A stretch of DNA of 64,000 bases from Tetracentron sinense (GCA_015143295.1 CM026557.1:26879760-26943759), one strand, 5' to 3'. Numbered from the stretch's first letter, positions 10,751-23,636 are shown. The notes: generated by a model not told the origin, from the letters alone. Numbers and translations are program-made.

Positions 10751-11969
10751 TGTTGGCAAAATTCCGAGCCCAAAAGGTTGTATAGTTCAGCTTAGGTCAA
10801 CATCCAGTTCGAACCAAAGTGAAGAAGAAGCTATGAAGTAGTATAAAGCTTCATCATCCAAGATTGGCTCAATGATTAGGATGGTAAGTGAGACTTAGAA
10901 GACCAAAAAATTCCCCACTTGGAAATGCTAAAAAACATGGAACTTTGTTGCAAAAACCATAGGTTCAGTGAAGGAATGTATTAAGGATTTAAAGGCCAAA
11001 GGATTCGAAAAAAAAGCACCTCAGGGTCGACCCTAGGCGTTTTGGATCGACCCTGAATAGCCAAAAATTTGTATGGGTTAAAATGGCAGTGAGTAAGTTT
11101 TTCCATGGTCGACCCTGGAGGATAGTTGGGTCGACCGAAACCCCACAGTTGGGTCGACCCAAGTATCCCCTAGGGTCGACCCTGATATGGCCTCTTTTAT
11201 AAAACTCATTCTTGGTAATAGTGGGTCGACCCAAGTAACCTCGGGTCGACCTTGATATGAAAAAACCTTCCAAATTTGTTTTTGGTAGTTTTTAAACATC
11301 GGGGATTGCTCCTTTATATAAGGGACCTCTCCCATTCCGTGCAAACCATCCGTTGGAGAGTTTTTAGAGCACATTAAGCTCCTTCTAGAGTTTATAAAAA
11401 CTCTGAAAACCATTCCACTCCATCTCCACTAATCCTTCTCTAGGGTATGCAAGTTCTTCATTCATATCATTATGAATTTGCATAGTATTATCCTTAATCA
11501 TTGAAGTGATCACCCTAGAGCTTCTACAAACCCTAAAACTCATCTTGTGCTTTGCTGTAAGCATTGGTTGACTTGAGCCAAAGCCGTCAAGGATGGAGAT
11601 TGATCTTCAGAGATCATGGTAGATCGCTTTGATTAAGATTGGCCGGTGAGGAACTGGAGCTGTTGGTGCAGAGATCGAACGTGCTGAGTTCGTGGTTTGC
11701 AAGCTGAGAAATCGATACCAAGGAATGGTGTGTCGTGTCTGGTTGGGTAAGATTCAAGTCTTGTATTGTTCAAATCTTTTGCATAGTGAAATTTATGCTG
11801 GACTAGGTCCCATGATTTTTTCCGAAAGGGTTTTCCACGTAAAAATTTTTGCATGTTCATGTGTGATTGAATGAGTATGATTGCTTAAATTTAAAATTGG
11901 TGGAAATACTTAAGTAGACCTATTCAGCCCCCCTCTAGGTCAAAGGGTTCATTGAAATAACGAATTTCA
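10751..11969 (+). mobile_element. 5' LTR of copia element #1
   Basis: It begins TGTTGGCAAAATTCC at the break in the Tat integrase and ends ..TTTCA two bases before a PBS-like sequence, giving a 1,219-bp LTR with TG..CA ends. The U3 carries a cluster of SalI-core palindromes: AGGGTCGACCCT at 11023-11034, TTGGGTCGACCCAA at 11149-11162, AGGGTCGACCCT at 11172-11183 and GGGTCGACCC at 11223-11232, plus decayed copies. A TATA box (TTTATATAAGG) is at 11313-11323. The matching 3' LTR is not found downstream, so the element is 3'-truncated. Confidence 0.8.
11313..11323 (+). promoter_or_regulatory. TATA box of copia #1 LTR
   Basis: TTTATATAAGG lies about 80-290 bp downstream of the palindrome cluster and about 650 bp before the LTR end, a reasonable U3/R boundary. 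The call is by motif only. Confidence 0.55.
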
Positions 11970-11971
11970 AT

Positions 11972-11983
11972 TAGTATCAGAGC
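11972..11983 (+). promoter_or_regulatory. Primer binding site of copia #1 (tRNA-iMet type)
   Basis: TAGTATCAGAGC differs by one base from the usual plant TGGTATCAGAGC complement of initiator tRNA-Met, and it sits two bases inside the CA end of the LTR. Confidence 0.85.
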
Positions 11984-12039
11984 GGGTACACTCATAAGGT
12001 TAATTCCTTAAGTGTGATCTTGTGTCTATCCTTAAGTCA

Positions 12040-14048
12040 ATGACTACTCTAAGAGAGGGTGGATCCATCTCTCATCCCCCATTGTTTGATGGGAACAACT
12101 ATGCGTATTGAAAAGCTCGAATGAGAGCGTTTCTCAAATCCATAGACGAGAGAATTTGGATGTCTATTCAGGATGGATGGATCCCACTGGTGAATATTCA
12201 AGTTAATGTAACTCTCACTAAAAGTACCAAAGATTGGAGCAAAGATGAGCTCGAGACAAGTGGCTGGAACACGAAAGGTCTCAATGCAATCTTTACTGCA
12301 GTCACTGTTGAAGAATTCAGACGAATCTCTTCATGTGAAACAGCAAAGGAGGCTTGGGATATTCTAGAAATGACTCATGAAGGTACCACCACTATCAATA
12401 TTTTAAAGCTCCAAATTCTCACCACTAAATTTGAAAATTTGAAAATGGACGACAATGAAACTTTTGATGAATTCTATGCAAAACTAAGTGGCATTATTAA
12501 TTTCAGATTCAACCTGGGTGAGAAAATTAGTGAGTCCAAAATTATTAGAAAAATCCTTAGATCTCTACCAGAAATGTTTCAATCTAAGGTCACTACCATC
12601 GAGGAGAGCAAAAATGTTGATGTTCTTAAGATTGAGGAATTGGTTGGATCACTCCAAACCTATGAACTCAATCTTCGACCATCCAAGAAAAACAAGTTTG
12701 TAGCCTTGAAAACTATTAAGGAGACCTTGGATGAAGATCACAGTGATGTTGAGTTGGGAGAAAAGGAGTTGGCTCTATTTGTTAAGAAATTTTAAAAATA
12801 CCAGAAAGTTCAAACCTAAATAAGGAGGAAAACCTCTTAAAAAGCCAAAGTCAAAACTTTGGGATAATAGGAATGTCCCCAAGGGAACTGACAAGAAATC
12901 TCGTAGCATTCAATGCTATGAATGAAAAGGCTATTACCACATTTCACCTGATTGCCCTAACAAGAAGAAGAGTAGGGGAAAGGTAATGAATGCCACATGA
13001 GATGACAGTGAATCTAAGGATGAATAATCCGAAAGCTCTACGTCAAGTGAGGAATCTGAAAATCATATGACTTTCACTATCACCCTATCAGAGATTGACA
13101 GTACTCCCACTAATCATGAAGAGAAGAGTGATGAAGATCAAGTGAGTGAGTCTAGTGAAAATCATGATCAGAGTCACATTGTCTCTAAGTCTGATGAAGA
13201 TATGGATACAACCTATGAAAGGTTGTTTTCTGAAAGTCTCAAGCTGAAGAAAGCTAAGATCTCTTTGAACAAAAAACTTAAAATTGCTCAACAGGAAAGA
13301 GAGTCTTGCAAACTAGAAGCAGAAGGGAAGAATGCTCTAGTATCTCAGCTTGAAAGTGAAAAAGATGAACTGGTGTCCAAAATAGAATACCTTGAGGAAG
13401 AAAATGCCTCTCTATCCAAATGGGTCAAGGTTCTAGAAACTGAGGAAGATAACTCCATGAGTGTATCTGAAGATCAAAGACTCGCATTTCAGAATTGGAA
13501 TCTGAAAGAAATAACCTTATTGAAAAAGTTAGATTCTAGAAAAGGAATTTTTTGATATTTTGAAAATTAAGGATGGGCTAGCTAAGAAAGTAACTGAACT
13601 CGAAAATGAAGCTAGACTCCTCAGCAACACTCAAATCTTGGATAAACTGGCTAGTATGAAGCGCTCAACAGTAAACATGTCCGGCATAGGACATTCAAAT
13701 AGACCATTCGGTCCATTGAATGTCGGTACAATGTCTATTGCAACATTTGAGCCAATACATGAAAATCCAAGATTTGTGAGTTCCAACTCCTCTGGATCAA
13801 AAGCTAGGATGCCAAACTCTCAGTTGTACCAAACCATTGTCATTTCTGGACAAGGTAAAAATTCAATTGAAGCTGAGAGAACTAAAGTTCAACCTCAGGC
13901 TAAAAGATCTCATCCTCCCAGGTTCATTCCCACTTGCTACTAGTGTGGAGTGAAGGGTCACACCCGACCTAACTGCAATGCCTTTAGGAGGAATCCCCGA
14001 AATGATACATGTAATCAAACTCAACATCAAGGGAATCTCCAAAGGCAA
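12040..14048 (+). pseudogene. Copia #1 gag with two zinc knuckles and a coiled coil
   Basis: The ATG at 12040 opens MTTLREGGSIS and PPLFDGNNYAY, a common copia gag start. Codon 24 is TGA (12109), replacing the usual W. The open piece 12121-12795 contains the gag core (KEAWDILEMTHEGT, FDEFYAKLSGI, KIIRKILRSLP). A first knuckle (CYE-KGYYHISPDC) lies near 12925 with a stop in it. Then comes an acidic, heptad-rich coiled coil (13067-13555), and a second knuckle (CY-CGVKGHTRPNC) near 13935. A long gag with a coiled coil and a second knuckle suggests the Maximus/Sirevirus group; that lineage call is an inference. Several stops and frameshifts make it inactive. Confidence 0.8.
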
Positions 14049-14339
14049 ATTTAAGCCTTAGCAGAAAATTCTAGGAGTTTGAGTGAAGAAGTGATGAAAA
14101 TTGCTCAACTCTCTAGTACGCAACATGGTCGTGACACTTCTTATGCTCATCATGAAGAAGGTAACAGGATGAACCAAAATGCTAGGGTCTCCCAGAAAAG
14201 AAGGAAGAATAGGAGATCTAACAAAAAGAAGGTCATGCCTACAAATAAAGTGAACAAAGACAATAGGTTTCCCCAAAAGTCTAAGTTCATTTATGTAAGA
14301 AAGGATGACCTAAAATGTCTTGTCATCTACATTGCTTTG

Positions 14340-17300
14340 AAAACCCAAAATTCTGACATGTGGTATTTCGATAGTGGATGTTCCAGACACATGAAAGGTA
14401 ACAAGTCCCTCTTCACTCATCTTGAGGAATGCTCAGATGGGACTGTTACTTTTGGTGATGGAAGCAAATCCTTTGTGAAAGGAAAATGTGTCATCCAAGC
14501 CCCAGGCATTCCAAAATTGAAGGATGTCCTGTTTGTAGGATTGAAAGCTAATCTAATTAGCATAATTCAATTGTGTGATGATCACCATGCTGTCTATTTT
14601 ACCAACAACAAGTGTTTTGTTGTGGATAACAAAGGTGTGTGTGTTTTGGAAGGGTCAAGAACCACTGATAATTGCTATGGTTTAATTCCAAGTGATGGTT
14701 CTTCTCAAATTTGCAATAGGGCTAAAGTTGAAGAAGTTGAACTGTGGCACAGGAGCCTAGGTCACATGAATTTCAAAAACCTAAGCAAACTCTCAAAACA
14801 CGAGCGTGTGAGAGGTGTGCCTAAACTAGGGAAGTCCTCTACTGTTGTATGTGGGCCATGTCAAATTGGCAAACAAATTAAAAGCTCACACAAGAAGGCT
14901 TCAAATATCGCAACCTCACACCCACTAGAATTAATACACATGGATCTCATAGGTCCTACTCGAATTGAAAGTCTAGGAGGTAAGCAATACATCCTAGTGG
15001 TGGTTGATGATTTCTCACGGATGTCATGGGTTGCATTTATAAGAGAGAAGTTGGATGTTTTCGAGAATTTCAAGAATATTTGCTTGAGAGTGCAAAATGA
15101 AAAGGGATGCCCTATCACTTGAATTCGAAGTGATCATGGAAAGGAGTTTGAAAACTCTAAGTACATTGAGTTTTGTGATGAATCGGGCATCAAACATGAA
15201 TTTTCAGCACCAATAACACCTCAGCAAAATGGTGTTGTAGAAAGAAAGAATAGGGTGCTTCAAGAGATGGCTAGGGTGATGCTTCACAGCAACAACCTGG
15301 CTGCTCATTTCTGGGCTGAAGCAGTTAGCACTGCATGCTATACTGTAAACAGAGTCTACACTAGGCCCGGAACTAGGAAGACACCCTATGAATTGTGGTA
15401 CAACAAGAAACCCAATGTCAAGTACTTTCGAGTTTTCGAAAGTAAATGCTATATCCTTAGAAAAAGAGAGCAATTGGGTAAGTTTGAAACCTGGAGTGAT
15501 GAAAGGATTTTTCTTGGATATTCCACAAATAGTAGGGCTTATCGAGTGTACAACTTGAGAACCTCTACTGTTATGGGGTTCATAAATGTGGTGGTTGATG
15601 ACTCAGGATCTGAGACCTTGCAACCTGAGGATGACAATGCTGATGAAGCTGTGAAAATTCCAACATCTAAATTAGAAGATGAAACACCTTCAAAGTCACC
15701 TCCTAAAGAACCTACACATCTTAGGGTTATGAGACCTCACTCCTCAACTGAAATTATCGGAAACCTTGAAAGTGGAGTGAGAACTCGAAAACAAGTTGAA
15801 AATGAAGTTAGCCACTTTTGCTATAATTCTACATTCGAACCCAAAAATATAACTAAAGCTCTCACAGATGAAAATTAGATAAAGGCCATGCAAGAAGAGC
15901 TAAATCAGTTTATAAGGAATGATGTATGGTTTTTAGTTCCTAGGCCTAAAGATACAAATGTTATTGGTACTAAATAGATTTTCAAGAACAAAACTGATGA
16001 ACATGGTACCATTGTAAGAAACAAGGTCAGGTTAGTTGCACAGGGATACTCTTAGATTGAGGGCATTGATTTTGATGAAACCTTTGCTCCTGTTACCCGA
16101 CTAGAGTCAATTAGAATCTTGCTAGCTGTTGCATATCATCTAAAATTCAAACTTTTTTAGATGGATGTCAAGAGTGCCTTTCTGAATGACGTTCTTCAAG
16201 AGGAAGTCTATGTGAAACAACCAAAAGGGTTTGAGGACCCCAAGCATCTTGATCAGGTTTACAGATTAAAAAGGGCTCTCTATGGTTTGAAACAAGCTCC
16301 CAAAGCTTGGTATGAGAGACTGACTACATACCTCTTAGAAAATGGATTTTCGAGAGGGGGAGTAGATAAGACTCTATTCATTAAAAACATCAAGGATGAT
16401 ATGGTTATTGCTCAGATCTATGTTGATGATATTCTCTTTGGATCCACATCAGACTCACATGCTCACTCATTTTCTGAGCAAATGAAGAATGAATTTAGAT
16501 AAGCATGGTTGGTGAGCTGAATTTCTTTGCTGGTATGTAGGTTAAACAAATGAGCAATGGGATTTCTGTATCCCAAACCGAATATGCCGAAGACCTTGTA
16601 AAGAAATTTGACATAAGCTCAGCTAAACATGCTCGCACTCCTATGAGCATCACCACCAAACTTAGCAAAGATGTTTCAGGCAAAAGTGTCGACCAAACCA
16701 CATACTGAAGTATGATTGGTAGTTTGCTCTATCTAACTGTCAGTCGTCCTGACATTGCCTTCAGTGTCGGAGCTTGTGCTCACTATCAAGCAAGCCCCAA
16801 AGAGTCACACTTACTAGTTGTCAAACGTATGATTTGATATGTAAGTAGAACTCTATCGTTTGGCATTTGGCATCCCTTTGATACTACTGCCGTGGTTGTT
16901 GGATATTCTGATGCCGACTGGGCCAGAAATGCTGATGATAGGAAAAGCAGCTCAGGAGGTGCTTATATGTTGGAAACTGTTTAGTTGCTTGGCTTAGCAA
17001 AAAACAGAGTTTCATCTCCTTGTCTACTGCTGAGGCTGAGTACATTGCAGCTGGCAGTTGTTGCACCCAACTTCTGTAGATGATACAGATGTTGTAGGAC
17101 TACGGGAGAAAACAGGGCACCATGACTGTGTATTGTGATAACTCAAGTGCCATTAACATCTCCAATAATCCCGTGCAACACTCTTGCACCAAACACATAG
17201 ACATTAGACACCATTTCATTCGAGAGCTTGTTGAGCAAAGTATTGTGACATTGGAATATGTGCAAACTAATACTCAACTTGCGGATCTCCTCATCAAACC

Positions 17301-17361
17301 TCTAGACTCTCTTAGGTTTGAGTTCCTTAGGAAATCCATCGATGTGTGTGGTATTGAGTGA
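14340..17361 (+). pseudogene. Copia #1 pol: PR, IN, RT, RNase H
   Basis: The order is the copia one. PR is at about 14360 (WYFDSGCSRHMKG). The GAG-pre-integrase and HHCC region (LWHRSLGHMNF ... CGPCQIGKQ) is near 14740-14870. The IN core (HMDLIGP, RSDHGKEF, NGVVERKNR) spans about 14935-15255. RT has [14 protein letters not shown] and [12 protein letters not shown] (about 16270-16445). RNase H ends with VYCDNSSAINIS and HIDIRHHFIREL (17122-17361). Stops include TGA at 15119 and TAG at 15975, 16054 and 16158, and the 16500-17120 interval is broken in several frames. Catalytic residues of IN and RT survive. In the family this polyprotein does reverse transcription and integration; this copy is dead. 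Confidence 0.88.
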
Positions 17362-17704
17362 TTGAGTACTTTTTGATAGACTAGGTGATTTCATATCCAT
17401 ATCTCTTCCTAGCTCTCTTCCTTTGGTGTACATTATCAGTCTTTGAGTATTTTTGCTTTTGTTTGTTTCCTTTATTTAAGAAAATCCAAAAAACAATTTA
17501 AAAAATCAAAAAAACTCCAAAAATATTTTTTTCTTTTAGTTAGACATATTAAAAAATCCAAAAACATTGAAAAATCAAAAAAAAAAATTCAAAAACAGTT
17601 GGAGTTGTCTGTTCTCCCTTGTTGTGCATGTCTGAAATTTTCTTGAGCTCATAATGATTATCCAAGATACACATATTTGATAGAATTGAGTTCATGAGAA
17701 TATC
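17362..17704 (+). other. A-rich 3' untranslated remnant of copia #1
   Basis: After the RNase H stop there is AT-rich sequence with repeated AAAAATCCAAAAA-like runs (about 17475-17595). There is no recognisable polypurine tract and no 3' LTR before the gypsy LTR starts at 17705. I see no gene. Confidence 0.5.
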
Positions 17705-19348
17705 TGTCGTGACCCAAAATACCCCCTAGGAGTTAGGGATACATTGACTCGTGACCGCCGTATCATACCTCCAGTATAATACATAAGGCACACGTGGAGA
17801 CCTGTCAGAAACACAAACATATCTAGCGAAAGCAATAAAGAATGCATAGCGGAATAAAATACTAAACATAGCGGAAGTAAAGCGATACTCCTATAACTCA
17901 GTTCAAGTATGAACCAACAAAAGTATGTACATGTGAGAAACCCAAAAGTGGAGTGGACAAACCCCACACTCATATCACAAAGTAACATCTTAAAGTTCTA
18001 AGTCTGCCGATCAACAAAAGTCGAAGTCTCGACACCTATCTATAGGACCATCGTCCTGATAATGATCCATGGAAGGCTCCGGGTCGAAGTACTCTTCCTC
18101 CAACCATGGTTCCGTGCCACATATGTCGAACGGAGCTTGAGCACCTGCCGATGATAACAAATATCGGTTGAGCGTGGAATACTCAGCGTATACAAACTAA
18201 TAACAATAAAGCATTAAGCATAGAGCATACGAATCATGGAGAATGAAATCCGTAAAAACATGTAAGGGCGTAGAAACCTTGAAATAACATATGAGATGAG
18301 GTTCGAAACCAAAACCAAAACTGTAATCGTGTGAGTCATGAGATAATCATAGCCTTGTGAGTTCTTGTGAGTTCATGGAGTTACTTAGAGCACAACATAG
18401 AGCCAATACCATAGAGATCTTAGAGCATTTCCTTTATGATCCATAGAGCTTGTGAGACGATCTTAGAGCTTATCATAGAGTTCCTTGTGAGCATAGTATG
18501 ATCTGTAGAGCTTGTGAAACGATCTTAGAGAAATCATAGAGTTACTTAGAATCGTCCCCTTATTAGTCTTTTTGTGAAAAACACATTTTCATACGTTGAG
18601 AAATCCATGGAAAACATCGATTCATGCGAGACATGCGAGCATATGAACATATGAGAGTAATAATCATATTTAGGCATCAAAATCCCTTAGAGGTATTTCA
18701 TCAAACACTTAGAGTGCACCATAATGATAACTTACATCCATCATAGCATAACATCCTTCCATACCATAGCAAATCAAGGTATATGTAGCATAGAGTAAGA
18801 AGAATCATATTTAACAACTAGTAGGATTGCAAGATTGGTAGTAGAGTGTATCTACCTTGGTAAAATTAACGTCTTTGATTCCCACAAGCTGGAACAAGCA
18901 CGAACTGTGAGTTCTTGGTTGAGAATCACCAAACACAATGGAAGAACTTGATCTTCCACAAGTTTGAACAATCACCAAGCTCCTCTCCTTCTTCTCTCTC
19001 TCAAAATCTCTCAAGAATATGCACTAAGGGTTTCTGAAACCCTAAGACATGAACCCAGCCTTTATATAGGCAAAGGGTGGTGGCTAAAGTCTTAAACACC
19101 CTTAATGAAGAAAATCTACGTATAACCGATCGATCGGTGGTACAGACCGAGCGATCGGTGGCTTACCGGTCGATCGGTGGTTTCAACCGAGTGATCGGTT
19201 GAAAACACCCTCTTTGGAAAATTTCCCCATACAAAAAAGTTGACCAGTCGATAGCTACTGATCGATCGGTAGTTGACCGATCGATCGGAGGATGGAACCG
19301 AGCGATCAGTGATCCCCTGTTTTGCTGTAAAACCGAGCGATCGGTCAA
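17705..19348 (-). mobile_element. Truncated gypsy LTR, 'TGTCGYG' family, subfamily III
   Basis: It starts TGTCGTGACCC and shares with the other family members the CCTAGGAGTTAGGG block and the hairpin module (18167-18187). Its mid-LTR repeat is different: units around GAGCTTGTGAGACGATCTTAGAG (about 18340-18560). In the minus orientation a TATA box (CCTATATAAA, 19061-19070) lies downstream of palindromes at 19125-19138 (ACCGATCGATCGGT, perfect 14 bp) and similar near-palindromes to about 19345. It breaks off where copia #2 gag begins, near 19350. A plus-oriented fragment with the same mid-LTR repeat lies at 41420-42312. Confidence 0.8.
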
Positions 19349-19352
19349 TTCA

Positions 19353-20674
19353 CTACTAGACCTCCATTATTCAATGGAGAAAACTACAACTACTGGAAAA
19401 CCTGTATAATGTATATTACATCCAAGCCTTTGACTATGAATATTGGAAAGTCATATTCAAAGGTCCACATCTTCCCACAAAAATTGTTGATGGTGTTAGA
19501 ATTCCGAAGAAGAATGGAATGAGGCAGATATAAAACTCATTCAAGTAAATGCTGAGGCCATTAGTAATCTATATTGTGCATTATGCCCTCAAGAATTCAA
19601 TAGGGTGTCAGGTTGTGACTCGGCCAAAGAAATTTGGGACAAACTTCAAGTCACCTATGAGGGGGGACTAATCAAGTCAAAGAAGAAAAAGTTAGCATGC
19701 TAGTTCATAAATATGAACTATTTAAAATGAAGAAAAATGAGTCCATTAGTGAAATGTTTACTCGTTTTACAAATATTTTGAATGGACTAAAGTCACTTGG
19801 AAAGGTTTATGCCAATGCAGAAAATGTAAGGAAGATTCTTTGCTCACTACTTAAGAAATGGTCTCCCCAAGTGACTGCTATCTAAGAAGCCAAAGATTTG
19901 ACCAAGCTTCAAATGGATGAACTCATCGGCTCTCTAATGACTCATAAAGTCATTATGAGAAGACAACAAGAGGATGAATCCAAGCTCAAGAAAGGGCTAG
20001 CCTTAAAATCCTCTCAAGTGGAGGATAGTGATGAAGAAGAAGAAAGTAAGGGAGATGAAGACATATCTCTCATGGCAAGGAAGTTCAAGAAATTCCTAAA
20101 GCATAGAAGGAACTTCAAGAAGAGGCCATACAAGAAAGAATTCACCAAGGAAATTTTTAAGGGTGAAACAAACAAGAAGGAAGCTCTCACTTGCTACGAG
20201 TGCAAGAACCCCAGACACATAAGGACAAAATGTCCTCAACTCAAAAGAAGCAATAAATTCAAGAAGAAGGCTATAAAGGCCACATGGGATGATTCTGAGG
20301 AAAGTGGCCCAGAAGGCTCAAGTGATGAGGAAAAGGCTAACTTGTGCCTTATGACAAATGAGGATGAGGTAACTTCTTCCACCAATGAATCTCTTACTTT
20401 TGATGAACTAAGAGATGCTTTTAATGAGCTCGATGGAGAATTTCGAAAAATTGCCTCTAAAAATAAAATGCTGAAAAAAGAAAATCTCTCTCTTATATAT
20501 TTGAATGAATTATTACAAAAAAAGAAAGAAAATTTTCAGAAAGAGAATAAGGTATTGAATATGAAAATTAAGGATATTCAATCTCTACCTCAAGACTTAT
20601 CAAGTGAATGTGGTGAGCTTAAAGCTAAAGTCAAAGATTTGACTAGCACCATTCTCACATTCAAAAGTGGTTAA
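19353..20674 (+). pseudogene. Copia #2 gag with zinc knuckle and coiled coil
   Basis: The reading enters at RPPLFNGENYNYWK (about 19353), the usual copia gag opening, but frameshifts break it until about 19650. Open pieces are 19697-19885 (HKYELFKMKKNESISEMF) and 19898-20674. The second holds the knuckle CYECKNPRHIRTKC at about 20200 (C-x2-C-x4-H-x4-C intact) and a lysine/glutamate-rich coiled coil from about 20400. It would form the capsid and bind RNA. Confidence 0.82.
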
Positions 20675-21049
20675 AAGAACTTGGAAAGACTTTTAGGTCA
20701 ACAAAGATGTGTATTTAGTAAAGCCGGACTTGGCTATTACCCTTCATGAAAACAAAAAGATTACCAAAATTTCTTTACAAAATTGAGTAGTAATCTAACT
20801 TCACATTCTATTGCTTTCTATAATGAAAAGAAAATAGTTAAGAAAATTTGGGTCCCTAAGGGATCATTCACTACCAAGACTAATCATAAAGGACCAAAGA
20901 TGATTTGGGTTTCAAATGGAACTAATCCTCTCAAGACAACCCATAAGTCAATTTGGGTACCAACCAAAACGGTTTGGGTACTGGGGGGAACATATCTTGG
21001 AGTTACTTGAATTCATATTGTAGGTATGTCTCAAGTCAAGATCCTTCAA

Positions 21050-23636
21050 GACAACTTGGTTCTTGGATAGTGGATGCTCAAGGCACATGACAGGAAATAA
21101 AAAGCTTTTCATATCAAGCATTCCTAAGGATGGAAGGCATGTGACCTTCGGGGATAATGCAAAAGGAATGATAATTGGCATAGGTAATGTTGGTAAGAAT
21201 AATACTACCTTTATTGAAAATGTTTTGCTAGTTGATGGTTTAAAGCATAATCTTATTAGCATTAATCAACTATGTGAGAAGGGACTTAATATATCCTTTA
21301 AATCAAATGTATGCATGATAAAAGATAAGATAACATCAATACTCTATTTGTCGTATATAGAAATGAGAATGTATATACTATTGATTTTAATGAATTAACT
21401 TCACAAAACTTGATATGCTTCTCTGCTTTAAATGAAGTTAGTTGGCTTTGGCATAGAAGATTAGGACATAGCTAGTATGAAGTTTCTTTCTAAATTGTCT
21501 AGACAAGAACTTGTAAAAGGTCTACCTAAAACTAAGTTCATAAAAGAAAAAGTATGTAATGCATGTCAACTAGGCAAACAAATCAAAACATCTTTTAAAA
21601 ATAATAAAGAAATTTCAACTACTAAACCTTTAGAACTCTTACATATGGATTTATTTGGACCAAATGAGGTAGCAAGCCTAGGTGGTAAGTTATATGCCTT
21701 TGTCATAGTAGATGACTACTCAAGATATACATGAGTATTATTTCTACCACACATAAGTGAAACTCCAAATCTATTTGCTAAATCTTGTAAACGAGTTCAA
21801 AATGAAACAGGCTACACCATAAATAGTGTAAGAAGCGATAGGGGAGGAGAGTTCAAGAATAAAGAACTTGAGCTATTTTGTGAAGAAAATTGTTTTAACC
21901 ATAATTTCTCAGCCCCTAGAACTCCTCAACAAAATAGAATAGTTGAAAGGAAGAATAAATCTCTACAAGAGATGGGTAGAACTATGCTTAAGAAACATAA
22001 ATTACCTAATTATTTATGGGCAGAAGCTATTAATACTTCTTGTTATGTGATTAATAGGGCCCCTATGAGATTTGGAATGGAAAATCACCGAACATAGGGT
22101 TTTTCAAGGTTTTTGGTTGTAAATGTTTTATACTCAATGATAAACATCACTTAAGAAAATTTGAACCTAAGTCTAATGAAGGAATCTTCTTAGGATACTC
22201 AATGAATAGCATAGCCTATAGGGTATTTAATAAATTTTCATTAGTTGTAGAATAATCAATTCATGTAATCTTTGATGAATCAAACCCTTTTAACAAGACT
22301 AAAAATGATGAAGATGAAAAGTGATAAAGTTAATACTCTATCAAAAGAAATCTCATCAATAAAAATTAACAAGGAAGTTGAACAAGAAGAATCTAACAAT
22401 AATGAAAAACTCATTGAAACTGAATTTGAGGAAAAAACTGATCATGAAGATAAATATCAACTTCCTAGAGCATGGAGATTAGTGAAAGATTATCTTAAGG
22501 ATCTCATTATTGGTGATATAGGACAAGGAGTTAGAACTAGAAGAAATATATGTAATAACCTTGCTTTTCTATCTCAAATTGAATATAAGAATGCCTTACA
22601 AGCTATTGAAGATGAATCTTGGGGTATAGTAATGCAAGAGGAATTAACTCAATTTGAAAAGAATCAAGTATGAGAATTAGTACCTAGACCAAAAGATAAA
22701 TCAACCATTGGTACTAAATGTGTATTCAGGAATAAAAATGATGAATCTGAAAATATAATCAAGAATAAGGCAAGATTGGTAATTCAAGGTTACAACCAAG
22801 AAGAGATGATAGATTATGAGGAAACATTTGCCCCGATTGCTAGACTTGAAGCCATAAGAATGTTGCTTGCCTTTGCAAGTCATAAAGACTTCAAGCTTTA
22901 CCAAATGGATGTTAAAAGTGCCTCCTGGAATGAATATATTTTAGAGAAAGTTTATGTAGAACAACCCCTATGCGTTGAAGATCATTTATTGCCAAATCAT
23001 GTGTTCAAACTCACTAAAGCCTTGTATGGATTAAAGCAAGCTCCTAGAGCTTGGCATGATAGACTAAGCTGTTTTCTATCTGAAAATGGATTCATAAGGG
23101 GAAAAATTGATACAATTTTATTTGTGAAAAAAAATAATAATAACATGCTAATAATTCAAATATATGTAGATGATATCATATTTGGATCACCAAATGAATC
23201 TCTTTGTCATGAATTTGCTAAAAGTATGCAAGATGATTTTGAGATGAGCATGATGGGAGAATTAAATTTCTTTGTTGGTCTCCAAATTAAGCAAAACTAA
23301 AGATGAAACTTTCATAAATCAAGCAAAGTATACAAGAGAACTTTTAAAAAAATTTGGAATGGACAATTCAAAAGAAATAGACACTCCAATAAGTCTAACA
23401 ACTAAACTTGATAAAGATGAAAAAGATAAATTTGTTGAAGGAAAGAAATATAGTGGCATGATAGGTAGTCTTTTATGCTTAACTGCTAGTAGACCTAATA
23501 TTATGTTTAGTGTATCCATATGTTCAAGATTTCAATTATGTCCAAAAGAATCGCATATGATAGTTATGAAAAGAATTTTTAGGTACCTCCTAGGCACAAT
23601 TGATTTAGGTTTATGGTATCCAAAGAATACATCACT
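21050..23636 (+). pseudogene. Copia #2 pol, 5' part: PR, IN, RT, start of RNase H
   Basis: PR has LDSGCSRHMTGNKK (about 21063). IN has the HHCC region LWHRRLGHS ... CNACQLGKQ (about 21445-21580) and core motifs HMDLFGP, RSDRGGEF and RIVERKNK (about 21640-21960). RT has [14 protein letters not shown] and IQIYVDDIIFGS (about 23015-23190). RNase H begins in 23272-23661 and stops at the chromovirus LTR at 23637. Frame breaks lie near 21460, 21735, 22110 and 23300. The catalytic DD of RT and the acidic residues of IN are intact despite the stops. Confidence 0.87.
23632..23636 (+). repeat. Target-site duplication TCACT, left copy
   Basis: TCACT immediately precedes the TG of the chromovirus LTR and is identical to the bases at 34011-34015 just after the other LTR. 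A 5-bp duplication is the usual size for Ty3/gypsy integration. Confidence 0.93.
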
